A stretch of DNA of 64,000 nt, from NCBI RefSeq assembly GCF_000761155.1, contig NZ_CP009533.1:1736001-1800000 (forward strand), in the 5' to 3' direction. Positions 26,617 to 36,212 of this stretch are shown in pieces. Position numbers and translations under genes: made by a program. A model generated the notes under the pieces. It saw only the letters and a program-made list of their open reading frames with translations, was not told the origin of the DNA and ran no database searches. The stretch comes from Pseudomonas rhizosphaerae. GTDB taxonomy: Bacteria; Pseudomonadota; Gammaproteobacteria; Pseudomonadales; Pseudomonadaceae. Within the stretch, counting starts at the first letter, position 1, and each line of letters begins with the position of its first letter.

Positions 26617-28701
26617 TCAGGTTCCAAGTATCCGCTGACGCCGCTTGCAGTTGGCAACCTTGCACAAGCGCCGCGATAACTGCTCGATCGAGTAGGGTTT
26701 ATGCAGCAGTTCAAAACCGAAGGTGCCGTTCTCTGCCAGGGCATGGCTATACCCCGATGTGAGTAGTACGGGAAGGTCGTGGTGCTCTTCGCGGATTTTC
26801 CGCGCAAGATCGATCCCGTTCATTCCCGGCATCATGACATCGGAAAACACCACATCGAAGCGATCTGCGTCTGCGGCCAGTTCTGCAAGGGCTTGCTCTG
26901 CGTTGTTGGCCAGTACTGGAAAGTAACCCCGATCTATCAAGGACTGCACAGCGACATTGCCAACCTGGACGTTGTCTTCGACCACCAACACACAGGTGCC
27001 ATGGCCGTATACCAGCGCTTCTTCCTCTTCCTGCGAAACCGCTGGTGCAGGCGCCTCTACTTTGGGCAGGTAAAGGTTGAAGGTGCTTCCATGCTCTGTC
27101 GAGCTCTGCACCGTGACCTCGCCCCCCGACTGTTTCGCAAACCCGAAGACTTGAGACAGGCCCAGGCCGGTACCTTGACCTGGGCGCTTGGTGGTGAAAA
27201 AGGGTTCGAACACCTTGGCAAGTTGATCCTGAGGAATACCGACACCCGTGTCGATGATCGACACCTGCACGTACGGTCCGTCGATTGCTGCCTGCCCCTG
27301 CAGGGCTGGAATCCGTTCGATCGTCTGAACCCTTATCGCAAGCTGGCCTTCACCGCCCATGGCGTCCCTTGCATTGACGACCATGTTGATCAGGGCGGTC
27401 TCGTACTGGCTGACGTCTGCCCTCACGAAACAGGGATCTTCCGGCAGCTGCGTGACGATCTGGATCAGGGAACCCGTCAGCGTCTCGATCATGCCGGACA
27501 GTGATCTGACGGTATTGCAGGCGGCGAACACTTCGGGCTTGAGCGCTTGGCGTCTGGCGAAGGAGAGCAGTTGTGAGGTCAGCTTGGCCGCCCTGTCTAC
27601 CGTATCGGAAATAGCGCCTACATAGCGCTGGCGGCGGGTGTCGGGCAAGTCAGGCTTCTTGAGCATGTCCACCGAGGACTTGATCACCGTGAGCAGGTTA
27701 TTGAAGTCATGTGCGACGCCACCAGTGAGTTGCCCGATGGCCTCCAGCTTCTGGGATTGGCGCAATGCTTCTTCGGCTCGTGTCAGCGCTTGCGCCTGCT
27801 GCTTTTCCAGGGTGACGTCGCGCCCGGTTGCATAGGTAACGTCGCCGGCCGGCGCAGCCACCCAGGAAAACCAACGCAACGATCCATCCTTGTGTCGGTA
27901 TCGGTTCACCACCCGAGGCATTCCGCCTTCAGCGGCGAGTACATAGGCGTCAACCGTGTCGTCATGGTCATCTTCGACCACGAATTCGTTGACGTGATGG
28001 CCGACCAGTTCGTCGGGTAAATAACCCAGCAAGGCCGTCCAGGACGGGTTCACCCGAAGAAACACCCCGTGGAAGTCGATCACCAGGAGCAAATCGGGAG
28101 AGGTATGCCAGAGCTGGTTGAGTTCCAGGGTGCGCTGCTGGACTTGCTGCTCCAGGGTTTCGTTCAGGGTCTGCAACTGTGCTTCGATACGCGCTCGCTC
28201 GCGTTCCTGGCGAATGGCTTCAGTGATCTCCGTGCCCTGGTTGAACAGGCCCACGATAAGGCCGTTCTCGCCACGAATCGGCGCAGCACTGAAGTTCCAA
28301 TACGTCGTCTCGGACTTGCCTCGCCGGATCATCGGCAGTTCGACTTCGGCTTGCGAGAAGCCTTCGCCCGTGCGTTGGCAATGATGGAACGGGGCGCATA
28401 CCTGCTCCCACGCCGAACCCCAGACGTGCGCGACCGGCGTTGCCATGGCATTGGGGTGGCGATCGGCCAACGAAGGGATGTAGGCATCGTTGTAGAGCAT
28501 GATCAGGTCCGGGCCCCACAGCACGGTAGCCAGTACTGGCGAGTTCAAACAGGTCGAGACCATCGTCTTGAGCGACTGCGGCCAATCGGCCAGGGGGCCC
28601 AGGGAGGTGGCGGCCCAGTCGTGAGCGCGCATGCGCTGGCCCATCTCGCCGCCACCCGAAAGGAAAGCATACGGATCGCCGAAACCATCGATTGTAGGCA
28701 T
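26617..28701 (-). CDS. Hybrid sensor histidine kinase with PAS domains and a C-terminal receiver
   Basis: The 694-residue protein has no clear membrane segment. An N-terminal PAS-like domain covers about 20-165 (LGPLADWPQSLKTMVSTCLNSP...), followed by a coiled coil (ERARIEAQLQTLNETLEQQVQQRTLEL). A second PAS lies at about 198-310, a HisKA at about 325-390 with His in GGVAHDFNNLLTVI, an ATPase domain at about 430-555 (NARDA, DTGVGIP, GTGLGL), and a receiver at about 575-690 with the phospho-acceptor Asp in DVVFSDVMMPGMNG. The family is common in pseudomonads. No response regulator gene lies next to it. A second kinase gene is divergent. Confidence 0.92.
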   Translation of the reverse strand: MPTIDGFGDPYAFLSGGGEMGQRMRAHDWAATSLGPLADWPQSLKTMVSTCLNSPVLATVLWGPDLIMLYNDAYIPSLADRHPNAMATPVAHVWGSAWEQVCAPFHHCQRTGEGFSQAEVELPMIRRGKSETTYWNFSAAPIRGENGLIVGLFNQGTEITEAIRQERERARIEAQLQTLNETLEQQVQQRTLELNQLWHTSPDLLLVIDFHGVFLRVNPSWTALLGYLPDELVGHHVNEFVVEDDHDDTVDAYVLAAEGGMPRVVNRYRHKDGSLRWFSWVAAPAGDVTYATGRDVTLEKQQAQALTRAEEALRQSQKLEAIGQLTGGVAHDFNNLLTVIKSSVDMLKKPDLPDTRRQRYVGAISDTVDRAAKLTSQLLSFARRQALKPEVFAACNTVRSLSGMIETLTGSLIQIVTQLPEDPCFVRADVSQYETALINMVVNARDAMGGEGQLAIRVQTIERIPALQGQAAIDGPYVQVSIIDTGVGIPQDQLAKVFEPFFTTKRPGQGTGLGLSQVFGFAKQSGGEVTVQSSTEHGSTFNLYLPKVEAPAPAVSQEEEEALVYGHGTCVLVVEDNVQVGNVAVQSLIDRGYFPVLANNAEQALAELAADADRFDVVFSDVMMPGMNGIDLARKIREEHHDLPVLLTSGYSHALAENGTFGFELLHKPYSIEQLSRRLCKVANCKRRQRILGT

Positions 28702-29000
28702 CGCTTGAACAGGCTCCTGCTGAAGTGCTGATCACCTCAGCTCGACTTGAACCGCCGTCGATGGCCTGGGGACTGAACTGTGTAATTCGTGATGATGATT
28801 AGTAATCTGGCGGTAAGCAAGGTTCAGCTCATCGCGCCCCAGATTTGTTAACCGCGATTCACTATTGGCTGATCATCGGCAGTATTTAACACCCGAGACC
28901 GATTCATCTGTGCTTCGAGCGGTGGCACAATGGTCCGGCTGATTTTTCCAGGGCAGTCAGCACACCTCATCGCCGAGCTGGGCCATGGAGAGATTGACCG

Positions 29001-30614
29001 ATGGTCCCCAAGAAGGGCTCCGATCCCTTGCCTTCCTGCAACCCAGTCACTACCGGATTTTGTATGCAAGAGATGCCGCCTGCCGAGACCATTCGTGCAG
29101 CTCTCCAGATTTCCCATGCCCGACTTCGCAAGCAACACGAGCTGGTCGTCGAGTTCGGCGTCAAGTCCCTTCGCCTGTCCAATGTGGACGAGCTGCTGAC
29201 GCAGGCCTGCGAGGCTGTCGCCGTTGGGATGGATACGCGCTTCGCCAAAGTCTTGCGCCCCATACCCGATAGCGACCAATTCATTCTTTCGCACGGGGTA
29301 GGGTGGGCTGAGTCCGATATCGGCAGCGCAACCGTGGGTGCGGACGAAGCCAGCCCGGCTGGATACGCGTTCTCTACCAATCGGCCAGTCATTTCCAACC
29401 ATTTGAGTGCAGAACACCGGTTCAGAACTCCGGCTTTGATGAAGGCGTATCAGATCGAGCGGGCCATCAACGTCCCTATCCGCGGCATTTCTTCGCCCTA
29501 CGGGGTGCTGGAAGCCGACAGTCGAGACGGTGATGATTTCATCGAAAGCGACCTGGTATTCATGGAGGGCATCGCGAACGTGATCTCCATGGCGGTGGAG
29601 CGTATCGGGATCGACGCCGAGTCCAACGGACCGCATCTGTATTCGGAGAGCGTGCTCAATGCCAGCCCCGACTGCGTGAAGATTCTTTCGGCCGCAGGTG
29701 AAATCGAATTTTTCAACGAGACCGGTCTGTGCCAGATGGAAGTCGACAGCCTGGACAACGTGTTTGGCAAGCCGTGGGCTCAGCTCTGGCCAGAAGAATC
29801 CAAATCCACGGTCGTCAATGCGGTGAACCGTGCGGCAAGCGGTGAGTCGGTGCGCTTCGAGTCGTTTTGCCCGACCGCCAAGGGTGACCCACGCTGGTGG
29901 GATGTGACCGCAGCACCAATCTTTGGCAAACGTGGTGATATAGAAAAAATCATCGCTGTGTCGCGGGACATTACCGAGCGACACAACCATGAGGCCAGCC
30001 TGGCGTCGTTGATCGAAATACAGAATACCAAACTGACCAACAGTGACCTTCACCTGGAAGAGATACACCATCGGGTCAAGAACAGCCTTCACCTTGTGAA
30101 CACGCTGTTGCTTCTGCAAGCCAACCTGGCTGTCGAGGAAGCGGTGAAGATCCAGTTGGAAACGGCCGCGGGAAGAGTCCTCACGATCGCGACGGTGCAC
30201 GAGCGTTTGTACCAGACTTCCCAATCCCAGGCCGTTTGTGCGGCCGATTATCTTCAAGCACTGTTGGGCGACATCGGCAAGGCGTTTGGCGATCGCAACA
30301 TCGACCTGCAGGTCGACGCGTTCGCACTGTCACCCGAAAGAATGGCGCCTTTGGGACTGGTCATTTCCGAGTTGGTGACCAATGCCTTGAAGTATGGCAA
30401 GGGGACCATTCAAGTCAGTGTCATCCATGCCGCAGACCACGCGGTAGTTACCGTTGCAGACGAAGGTGACGGCTTTCCCGAATCCTATCCAAAGCCCAAT
30501 GGAACGGGCCTTGGCATGAGATTGGTGAAAAGCTACTCGGGGTTTGGCAAGGAAGCCATCGCGGTCGATCGGTCCGCGAAGACGAGCACCATTCGGGTCC
30601 GCTTCAAGCTCTGA
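29001..30614 (+). CDS. GAF-PAS sensor histidine kinase of the HisKA_2 type
   Basis: The 537-residue soluble kinase has a GAF domain at about 45-200 (LSNVDELLTQACEAVAVGMDTRF..., INVPIRG, YGVLEADS), a PAS at about 215-335 and a HisKA_2 dimerisation domain with the phospho-acceptor His in LEEIHHRVKNSLHLVNTLLLLQ. The ATPase domain shows LVISELVTNALKYG and GTGLGMRLV. HisKA_2 kinases often signal to stand-alone receivers in stress or light responses. GGAGAG lies eight bases before the ATG at 29001; a start at 29064 is also possible. The 299 bases before it separate it from the divergent hybrid kinase and hold no gene I can support. Confidence 0.9.
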   Translation: MVPKKGSDPLPSCNPVTTGFCMQEMPPAETIRAALQISHARLRKQHELVVEFGVKSLRLSNVDELLTQACEAVAVGMDTRFAKVLRPIPDSDQFILSHGVGWAESDIGSATVGADEASPAGYAFSTNRPVISNHLSAEHRFRTPALMKAYQIERAINVPIRGISSPYGVLEADSRDGDDFIESDLVFMEGIANVISMAVERIGIDAESNGPHLYSESVLNASPDCVKILSAAGEIEFFNETGLCQMEVDSLDNVFGKPWAQLWPEESKSTVVNAVNRAASGESVRFESFCPTAKGDPRWWDVTAAPIFGKRGDIEKIIAVSRDITERHNHEASLASLIEIQNTKLTNSDLHLEEIHHRVKNSLHLVNTLLLLQANLAVEEAVKIQLETAAGRVLTIATVHERLYQTSQSQAVCAADYLQALLGDIGKAFGDRNIDLQVDAFALSPERMAPLGLVISELVTNALKYGKGTIQVSVIHAADHAVVTVADEGDGFPESYPKPNGTGLGMRLVKSYSGFGKEAIAVDRSAKTSTIRVRFKL

Positions 30615-30829
30615 ACGTATTGCCTGGGCGGCACGCAACGCTGACCTGGCCGGAGTCGTTGCTGAAGCAGCGGTCCCAGACCACCCCGAGGCAGGCGGGC
30701 AGCCTGGCGGCGTTTTCGCGCGACATTGATGAGTCCTGCTCACTGATCCATGCAGGTTTCAGTGGCTAATCGGATGGATATCTACCTGATAGATTGAAAG
30801 TTCTCACATGAACCACAGGAGAACGCCAG

Positions 30830-31306
30830 ATGAAAGCACTTGCAGCCGCAGCACTCTCGCTGTCCCTGTTGACATCCGAAAGCGAAGGAGCACAACCCAT
30901 GAATGTCGTCGTCACGCCTGCCGGCTCACAGCCTTCGGCTGTCGGGCCTGCCGAGTATTTCACTGGCCAGGTGCGGGTCGATGCACCCTTCAAAGGCACC
31001 GACGGCGCGCGTATCGGCGGCGCTACCGTAACCTTCGAACCGGGCGCACGTACGGCCTGGCACACCCATCCCCTGGGCCAGACGCTGATCGTGACCGCCG
31101 GCGCGGGCTACGTGCAGCAAGAGGGCCAGGCCCGGCAATTGATTCGTCCAGGCGATACGGTGTGGATTCCTCCGCAGGTCAAACACTGGCATGGAGCAAG
31201 GCCCGATACCGGTATGAGTCATATTGCCATTGCCGAAGCTCAGGACGGCGAGGTGGTGGAATGGCTCGAGCAGGTCAGCGATGCGGAGTACGGCCACGGA
31301 GAATGA
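30830..31306 (+). CDS. Cupin-fold protein, possibly exported
   Basis: The 158-residue product has one cupin barrel: motif 1 with metal ligands in GARTAWHTHPLGQTLIVTAG and motif 2 in PGDTVWIPPQVKHWHGA. This is the small mono-cupin family often annotated as carboxymuconolactone or quercetinase-like; the activity is unknown. Residues 1-21 could be a weak export signal. A second ATG at 30899 has an even better site (AAGGAG at eight bases) and would give a cytosolic 135-residue cupin of the usual length, so localisation is open. Confidence 0.85.
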   Translation: MKALAAAALSLSLLTSESEGAQPMNVVVTPAGSQPSAVGPAEYFTGQVRVDAPFKGTDGARIGGATVTFEPGARTAWHTHPLGQTLIVTAGAGYVQQEGQARQLIRPGDTVWIPPQVKHWHGARPDTGMSHIAIAEAQDGEVVEWLEQVSDAEYGHGE

Positions 31307-31489
31307 CACCCATCCCCGGCGTTCATCGGCCAATGGCATTGTTGCAGCGATGAACTGCTGACTGTATCTGCGGCTTGCTATAAAATCGATGCCAAAGTGC
31401 CATGCCGCTCGACGCACCGTCCCCAGCGGCCCCACGGCACTTCCGAGCTCTGACAGGGCACATTGATAGCAGAGCCGGAGAGCCTTGGA

Positions 31490-32551
31490 ATGCCACTCAG
31501 TCGCCGTGAGTTGGGGATAGAATTTGCGCGTCGTATCTACCGACCCCGTTCGGTAGGCTGCCTGTTGAGCGCTGTGTTCATCAGCGCAGTGCTGTGGGTC
31601 GATCCCGGCACGCCGGCATGGGTATGGGCAGCGATGCTGGCCAACCTCATGGCCTGGCCGACCGTTGCCTATCTGCTCGCACGCAGAGCATTGAATCCTT
31701 TCGCCGTCGAATTGCGCAGCCTGGCCTTGGACAGCTTGTTCGCTGGATGCTGGGCGGGGCTGATGGCGCTGAATCTGCTGCCCTCGGTTCTCCTGCTGGC
31801 CATGGTCGCCATGAACGCGATGGCCGCAGGCGGGTGGCGTCTGTTCAGAACCAGCGTCGCGCTGCAGGCCTTGGGCCTGCTGCTCATGCTGAGCCTCAAG
31901 GGTTTTGAACTGTCACTGGCAACCAGTGCATTCCAGCAACTGACCTGCTTGCCGATGTTGGTCATCTACCCGTTGATCGTGGCCCGTGCCAGCTACGCTG
32001 TTTCCGTGCAGCTGGCAGTGCACAAGAAAGCCTTCAAGCTCATCAGCAAGCTGGACGGCATGACCCGGCTGTTGCACCACGCATCGTGGAGGGAAAAGCT
32101 TGACGAGATCTTCCCTCGCTGCAGAAGAGGCGAGGTGGTGGCGATGCTGGCCTTGATAGACATCGACAACTTCAAGCGCATCAACGACGAACACGGTCAT
32201 CTGGTGGGCGACGCCATCATTGGTCGCCTGGCAAATCTGCTGCGCTCGGGGCTGGGAACCTCCGCCGTGCCGGGTCGCTACGGCGGGGACGAGTTCTGCT
32301 TGCTGTTGTTGGATGCAGGCGTCGACGAAGCGTACCGGCAGCTGGACGAGATTCGCCAGCGATTTGCCGAATGGGCCGACGTCACCGTGCCCGTTCAGGT
32401 GACGCTGAGTATCGGACTGGTGCCTTACTCACACCAATATGCCAGCGAGCGTGACTGGATCAAGGCCACGGACGAGGCGCTGTATCGGGCCAAGCGCGGT
32501 GGCAAGAACCGGCTGTGTGTGCAGGAGTGGCCACTCGCAGTGGATGGCTGA
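31490..32551 (+). CDS. MASE2-GGDEF diguanylate cyclase
   Basis: The 353-residue protein starts with a MASE2-type membrane sensor (residues 5-170, several helices after RRIYRPRSVGCLLSAVF), as in AdrA/DgcC. A GGDEF domain follows at about 185-345 with an intact active-site RYGGDEF and the substrate region ALIDIDNFKRINDEHGHLVGD. No RxxD inhibitory site precedes GGDEF, so product feedback is probably absent. It makes cyclic di-GMP, linked in related proteins to cellulose and biofilm. The ATG at 31490 has GGAGAG upstream; a TTG nine codons earlier is less likely. Confidence 0.9.
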   Translation: MPLSRRELGIEFARRIYRPRSVGCLLSAVFISAVLWVDPGTPAWVWAAMLANLMAWPTVAYLLARRALNPFAVELRSLALDSLFAGCWAGLMALNLLPSVLLLAMVAMNAMAAGGWRLFRTSVALQALGLLLMLSLKGFELSLATSAFQQLTCLPMLVIYPLIVARASYAVSVQLAVHKKAFKLISKLDGMTRLLHHASWREKLDEIFPRCRRGEVVAMLALIDIDNFKRINDEHGHLVGDAIIGRLANLLRSGLGTSAVPGRYGGDEFCLLLLDAGVDEAYRQLDEIRQRFAEWADVTVPVQVTLSIGLVPYSHQYASERDWIKATDEALYRAKRGGKNRLCVQEWPLAVDG

Positions 32552-32575
32552 GGGCTGCCGGAGCTGGATACAACG

Positions 32576-33877
32576 TTAAAGCGCGGCTTGCAGGTCGCGC
32601 CCCAACACACGGTGGTACTCCGCCTGCGCAGTGTGCTCGGTGAACTCGCCGGACCACTTCGAAACCACCACCGTCGCTACGCTATTGCCAATGGTGTTGC
32701 AGGTGGCGATGGCCATGGACATGAAGCGGTACACCCCGAACAGCAACGCAAGCCCTTCCACGGGCAGCGAGCCGATGGCGGTGACCGTGGCCGCGAAAAC
32801 CACGAAGCTGCCGCCGGACACCGCCGCAGCACCTTTCGACGTCACCAGCATGATCGCGATGATGCCCAGTTGCTGTTCCCAGCTCAGAGGAACGCCATAG
32901 GCGTTGGCGATGAACAGCACGCACAGGGACATGTAGATGGAAGTGCCATCCAGGTTGAAGGCATAACCGGTAGGCAACACCAGGCCCACACTTTGCTTGG
33001 AGCAACCGAACTTCTCGAGCTTCTGCAAAAGACGCGGCAGCGCACTTTCGGAAGAGGCAGTGCCCAGTACGATGAAAATCTCATCTTTGATGTACTTGAG
33101 GAACCGCCACAGGCTGAACCCGGAAATTCGGCAGACGATGCCCAGTACGATGAAGATGAAGAACGCGATGCAGACATAGAACATCAGTACCAGGTTGGCG
33201 AGTGACATCAGTACGGCCGCCCCGTTGCTGCCTACGGCATAGGCCACCGAGCCAAAAGCGCCCAGAGGGGCGAACTTCATGATCAGATTGATGAACTCGA
33301 AGAAGCATTCGGAGATGCGGCTCAGTCCATCCTCGATGACACTGCGACGTTCGGGCTTGAGCGCCAGCAGGGCAAAGCCGAACAATACCGAAATGACCAG
33401 CACTTGCAGCAACTGCCCGCCCGCGAAGGCGCCAACGAAGTTGTCGGGGAAGATCCCGTAGATGAAGTCCATGGTCGAGGCCGGCGCGTGACCTTTGGCG
33501 ACTGCAGCCGAGGCAGCGGCGGCGGTGGCACTGCTCGGATGCGCATCGTGCATGCCCGAGCCGATGTTCAGCAGATTGCCCCAGAGCAAGCCGATGGCCA
33601 AGGCAATGGTGGAGACGATCTCGAAGTAGATCAACGCACGCAGGCCGACTTTGCCAACCCGTTTTATATCACCCGCCGAAGCTATGCCGTGCACCACGGT
33701 GAAGAACACCAGCGGGGCGACGGCGGTCTTGATCAATTTGAGGAAGATGTCCCCGAGAATCTTGAATTTGGCCGCCAGCTCCGGCGCCAGGAAGCCGAAG
33801 GCAATGCCCAGCACCATGGCGGCGATGACCTGAAAGGTCAGGTCTTTGTAGAACGGCTTCTTGTTGAGGGTCGTCAT
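32576..33877 (-). CDS. dctA: C4-dicarboxylate/proton symporter DctA
   Basis: The 433-residue DAACS carrier imports fumarate, malate and succinate. Visible are the serine-rich re-entrant loop (VLGTASSESALPRLLQKLEKFG), the helix 7 motif LPTGYAFNLDGTSIYMSL and the second loop with MLVTSKGAAAVSGGSFVVFAAT. The ATG at 33877 starts at the usual family N-terminus (LTFQVIAAMVLGI). It lies 71 bases after a fumarase/aspartase-type lyase gene on the same strand. Co-transcription suggests uptake of the lyase substrate or handling of fumarate. Confidence 0.92.
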   Translation of the reverse strand: MTTLNKKPFYKDLTFQVIAAMVLGIAFGFLAPELAAKFKILGDIFLKLIKTAVAPLVFFTVVHGIASAGDIKRVGKVGLRALIYFEIVSTIALAIGLLWGNLLNIGSGMHDAHPSSATAAAASAAVAKGHAPASTMDFIYGIFPDNFVGAFAGGQLLQVLVISVLFGFALLALKPERRSVIEDGLSRISECFFEFINLIMKFAPLGAFGSVAYAVGSNGAAVLMSLANLVLMFYVCIAFFIFIVLGIVCRISGFSLWRFLKYIKDEIFIVLGTASSESALPRLLQKLEKFGCSKQSVGLVLPTGYAFNLDGTSIYMSLCVLFIANAYGVPLSWEQQLGIIAIMLVTSKGAAAVSGGSFVVFAATVTAIGSLPVEGLALLFGVYRFMSMAIATCNTIGNSVATVVVSKWSGEFTEHTAQAEYHRVLGRDLQAAL

Positions 33878-33948
33878 GTCTGCGGTCTCGTTGTTGTTAT
33901 AGGCGAGCAGTAGGCAGTAGGGCTCGCTCGCGGCGAGCCTGGGCAAAA

Positions 33949-35304
33949 TCAACGCTTGACGCTGCCCTCACGCGCTAGGGCGATATCGACCATCTGCGGT
34001 GCCAGGCCGAGATAGTTGGAAGGGTCGGTCAGTCGCTTGAGCTCTTCGATGTCAAGCTCAGCCGTGGCTTCGCCCTGGGCGAGCAACGCGTCGAGCAGGC
34101 TGGTGCCTTCGTCGTTGGCCATGCGGCAGGCGGCGTAGACCACATCGTGTGCCACCTGTCGACCCAAGGCAGGGGCGAGGCCCATCATCACGGCTTCGGC
34201 CACGATCAGCCCTTGGGTCATGTCCAGGTTTTTGCGCATGCGCTCGGGGCGAACTTCCAGGCCCGCGAGCATGAACTTGGCCTGACCCAGCGAGGCGGCG
34301 CTCAGGGCGAAAGCTTCGGGGATGGCGATCCATTCGGCCTGCCAGGGGCCAGTAGAACGCTCGAAGTCCTGAATCATTGCGTCGAGCATCAGCCCTGCAT
34401 GCTGACGGACACCCTTGGCGGCTGCGTACATCAACTCGCAGGAAATCGGGTTGCGTTTCTGCGGCATGGTGCTGCTGGCACCACGTCCCTTGACGAAAGG
34501 TTCGTACACCTCACCCAGCTCACTGGTCATCATCATCATGACGTCCAAGGCAACCTTGCCCAGAGAGGCCGTGACCAGGCCGAGGAAGTTCAGGGTTTCC
34601 GCCAGACCGTCCCGGGCGACGTGCCAAGTGGCCTGCGGGACGCCCAGGCCCAACTCCGCCATCAACGCCTCCTGCACCTCCAGACCCTTGTCGCCCAATG
34701 AAGCCAGGGTGCCAGCCGCGCCTGCGAACTGACCGATTTCCACCCGCGGACGCAGTTCCACCAGACGCTCGGCGTGGCGGTCGAACATGCTCAACCAGAC
34801 GGCGCATTTATAGCCGAAGGTGATGGGCAGCGCGTGCTGCAGGTGGGTACGGCCCGCCATGGGGGTATCGCGGTAGCGCATGGCGAGGTCGGCGAGCAAG
34901 CCCCGTACGGCTTTGATATCGCGTTCGATCAGCACCAGCGCGGCGCGGATCTGCAGCACCACGGCTGTGTCCATGATGTCCTGGGTCGTAGCACCCCAAT
35001 GCACGTAGCGCCCCGCATCGCCGCAGGTTTTCGACAGTTGTTCGACCAGAGGCAAAATCGGGTAGCCGACGATTTCGGTTTCATGTTGCATCAGTGCCAG
35101 GTCAAGGGATGAGTAGGTGGAGCATTCGGCAATCCGTTCGGCGGCTTCGCTCGGGATGACACCACAGCGAGCCTGAGCGCGCGCCAATCCCACTTCCACC
35201 TCGATGTAGCGCTCGATCAGCGCCTGGTCGGAAAACACGCCACGCATTTCGGCCGTGCCGAACATGTCGCGGAAAAGGACGGAGTCAAAGACGGTGCTGG
35301 ACAT
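33949..35304 (-). CDS. Fumarase/aspartase superfamily lyase (adenylosuccinate-lyase/CMLE branch)
   Basis: The 451-residue protein has the three superfamily regions: AGRTHLQHALPITFG near 150, the flexible loop with the catalytic Ser in GASSTMPQKRNPISCE near 275, and HWGATTQDIMDT near 105. It is closest in style to 3-carboxymuconate cycloisomerase and adenylosuccinate lyase, but no protocatechuate or purine genes are near. With dctA beside it and a GntR/HutC regulator divergent, a lyase releasing fumarate from an N- or C-substituted succinate is likely. The exact substrate is unknown. Confidence 0.85.
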   Translation of the reverse strand: MSSTVFDSVLFRDMFGTAEMRGVFSDQALIERYIEVEVGLARAQARCGVIPSEAAERIAECSTYSSLDLALMQHETEIVGYPILPLVEQLSKTCGDAGRYVHWGATTQDIMDTAVVLQIRAALVLIERDIKAVRGLLADLAMRYRDTPMAGRTHLQHALPITFGYKCAVWLSMFDRHAERLVELRPRVEIGQFAGAAGTLASLGDKGLEVQEALMAELGLGVPQATWHVARDGLAETLNFLGLVTASLGKVALDVMMMMTSELGEVYEPFVKGRGASSTMPQKRNPISCELMYAAAKGVRQHAGLMLDAMIQDFERSTGPWQAEWIAIPEAFALSAASLGQAKFMLAGLEVRPERMRKNLDMTQGLIVAEAVMMGLAPALGRQVAHDVVYAACRMANDEGTSLLDALLAQGEATAELDIEELKRLTDPSNYLGLAPQMVDIALAREGSVKR

Positions 35305-35334
35305 GAAGTGATCCTATTATGTTTGTTATTTACC

Positions 35335-35359
35335 GTACATATTAATATGTACGTACATA
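35335..35359. promoter_or_regulatory. Two overlapping palindromes: candidate GntR/HutC operator
   Basis: GTACATATTAATATGTAC (35335-35352) is a perfect 18-base palindrome. It overlaps TATGTACGTACATA (35346-35359), a perfect 14-base palindrome built from the same half-site. They lie in the 106-base gap between the lyase gene and the divergent GntR gene and probably bind that regulator as an array of half-sites. Confidence 0.6.
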
Positions 35360-35410
35360 ATAATTGCGTACGCGCTGATACACTGTCAACTCGTTGATCG
35401 CCTGAGACTG

Positions 35411-36151
35411 ATGGAAGGTATGAGCCAAGCGCGCTATGAAGTGGTTGCGAAGGACTTGATGGAAGGAATTTCCAGCGGGCGGTTTCCCGTAGGCACACTG
35501 CTGCCTACCGAGCTGGAGCTGTGTGACCTGTACGCCGTGAGCCGCCACACCGTGCGCGCCGCGATTACCCAACTGCAGAATCAGGGGTTGGTTTCGCGGC
35601 GCAAGCGGGTGGGCACACGGGTCGAGTCGGCCACGCCCATCGGGGGATACTCGCAGTCACTGGCCTCGGTGTCAGACCTGGTCCATCTAGCCGAAACCCA
35701 GGTGCGCCGCATTCAGAACGTCCTGCATTTCGTAGCCGACATTGCCTTGGCCAAGCGGTTGGGACTGACACCCGGGGAGCACTACTTTCGGGTCTCCAGC
35801 ATCCGCGTCGATCAGAACAATCCACGCGCGCCCCTGTGCTGGACTGACGTCTACGCGCAGGAAATCTACGCTGGCGTGGTCGAATTGGCCGAACAGCATC
35901 CCGACGAGTTGATCGCAGCCCTGATCGAACAGCATTTCGGTCGGTACATCGACGTTGTCGATCAGCACGTTCGTGCAGTGCTGCTTTCGGCTGAAGTTTC
36001 GAAAAGCCTCAATGCCGAAGTCGGCTCACCCGGCCTGAATATCCTTCGTCAATACCGGGACCGGGAAGGGGCGGTGATGGTGGTTTCGGAAACCACGCAT
36101 CCCCAGGACCGCTTTACTCTGGTTTCGCAGATGCGCAGGGACAGGGTCTAG
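35411..36151 (+). CDS. GntR-family (HutC-type) regulator of the lyase-dctA operon
   Basis: The 246-residue protein has a GntR winged helix at about 8-75 (VVAKDLMEGISSGRFPVGTLLPTELELCDLYAVSRHTVRAAITQLQNQGLVSRRKRVGTRV) and a UTRA effector domain at about 95-240. HutC-type members bind the substrate or a catabolite of the adjacent pathway. It is divergent to the lyase-dctA operon with palindromic sites between them. A start three codons later (35420) is possible. Confidence 0.9.
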   Translation: MEGMSQARYEVVAKDLMEGISSGRFPVGTLLPTELELCDLYAVSRHTVRAAITQLQNQGLVSRRKRVGTRVESATPIGGYSQSLASVSDLVHLAETQVRRIQNVLHFVADIALAKRLGLTPGEHYFRVSSIRVDQNNPRAPLCWTDVYAQEIYAGVVELAEQHPDELIAALIEQHFGRYIDVVDQHVRAVLLSAEVSKSLNAEVGSPGLNILRQYRDREGAVMVVSETTHPQDRFTLVSQMRRDRV

Positions 36152-36184
36152 CCCTGACTCCCTGTGCTGCAAGAGCGCCAACAC

Positions 36185-36212
36185 TGCATAAGGGCTTGAT
36201 CGGCCCTATGCA
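36185..36212. terminator. Hairpin between the convergent GntR and LLM genes
   Basis: TGCATAAGGGC and GCCCTATGCA pair with one bulged A around a short loop, overlapping the stop of the minus-strand gene. Its place between two converging genes suggests a shared transcription end; no clear T-run follows. Confidence 0.35.

Noticed and set aside
28848..30257. 469-codon frame on the minus strand opposite the HisKA_2 kinase gene.
   Set aside because: The plus-strand frame has a full GAF-PAS-HisKA_2-ATPase layout; the antisense product is low-complexity and His/Gln-rich, typical of a shadow.
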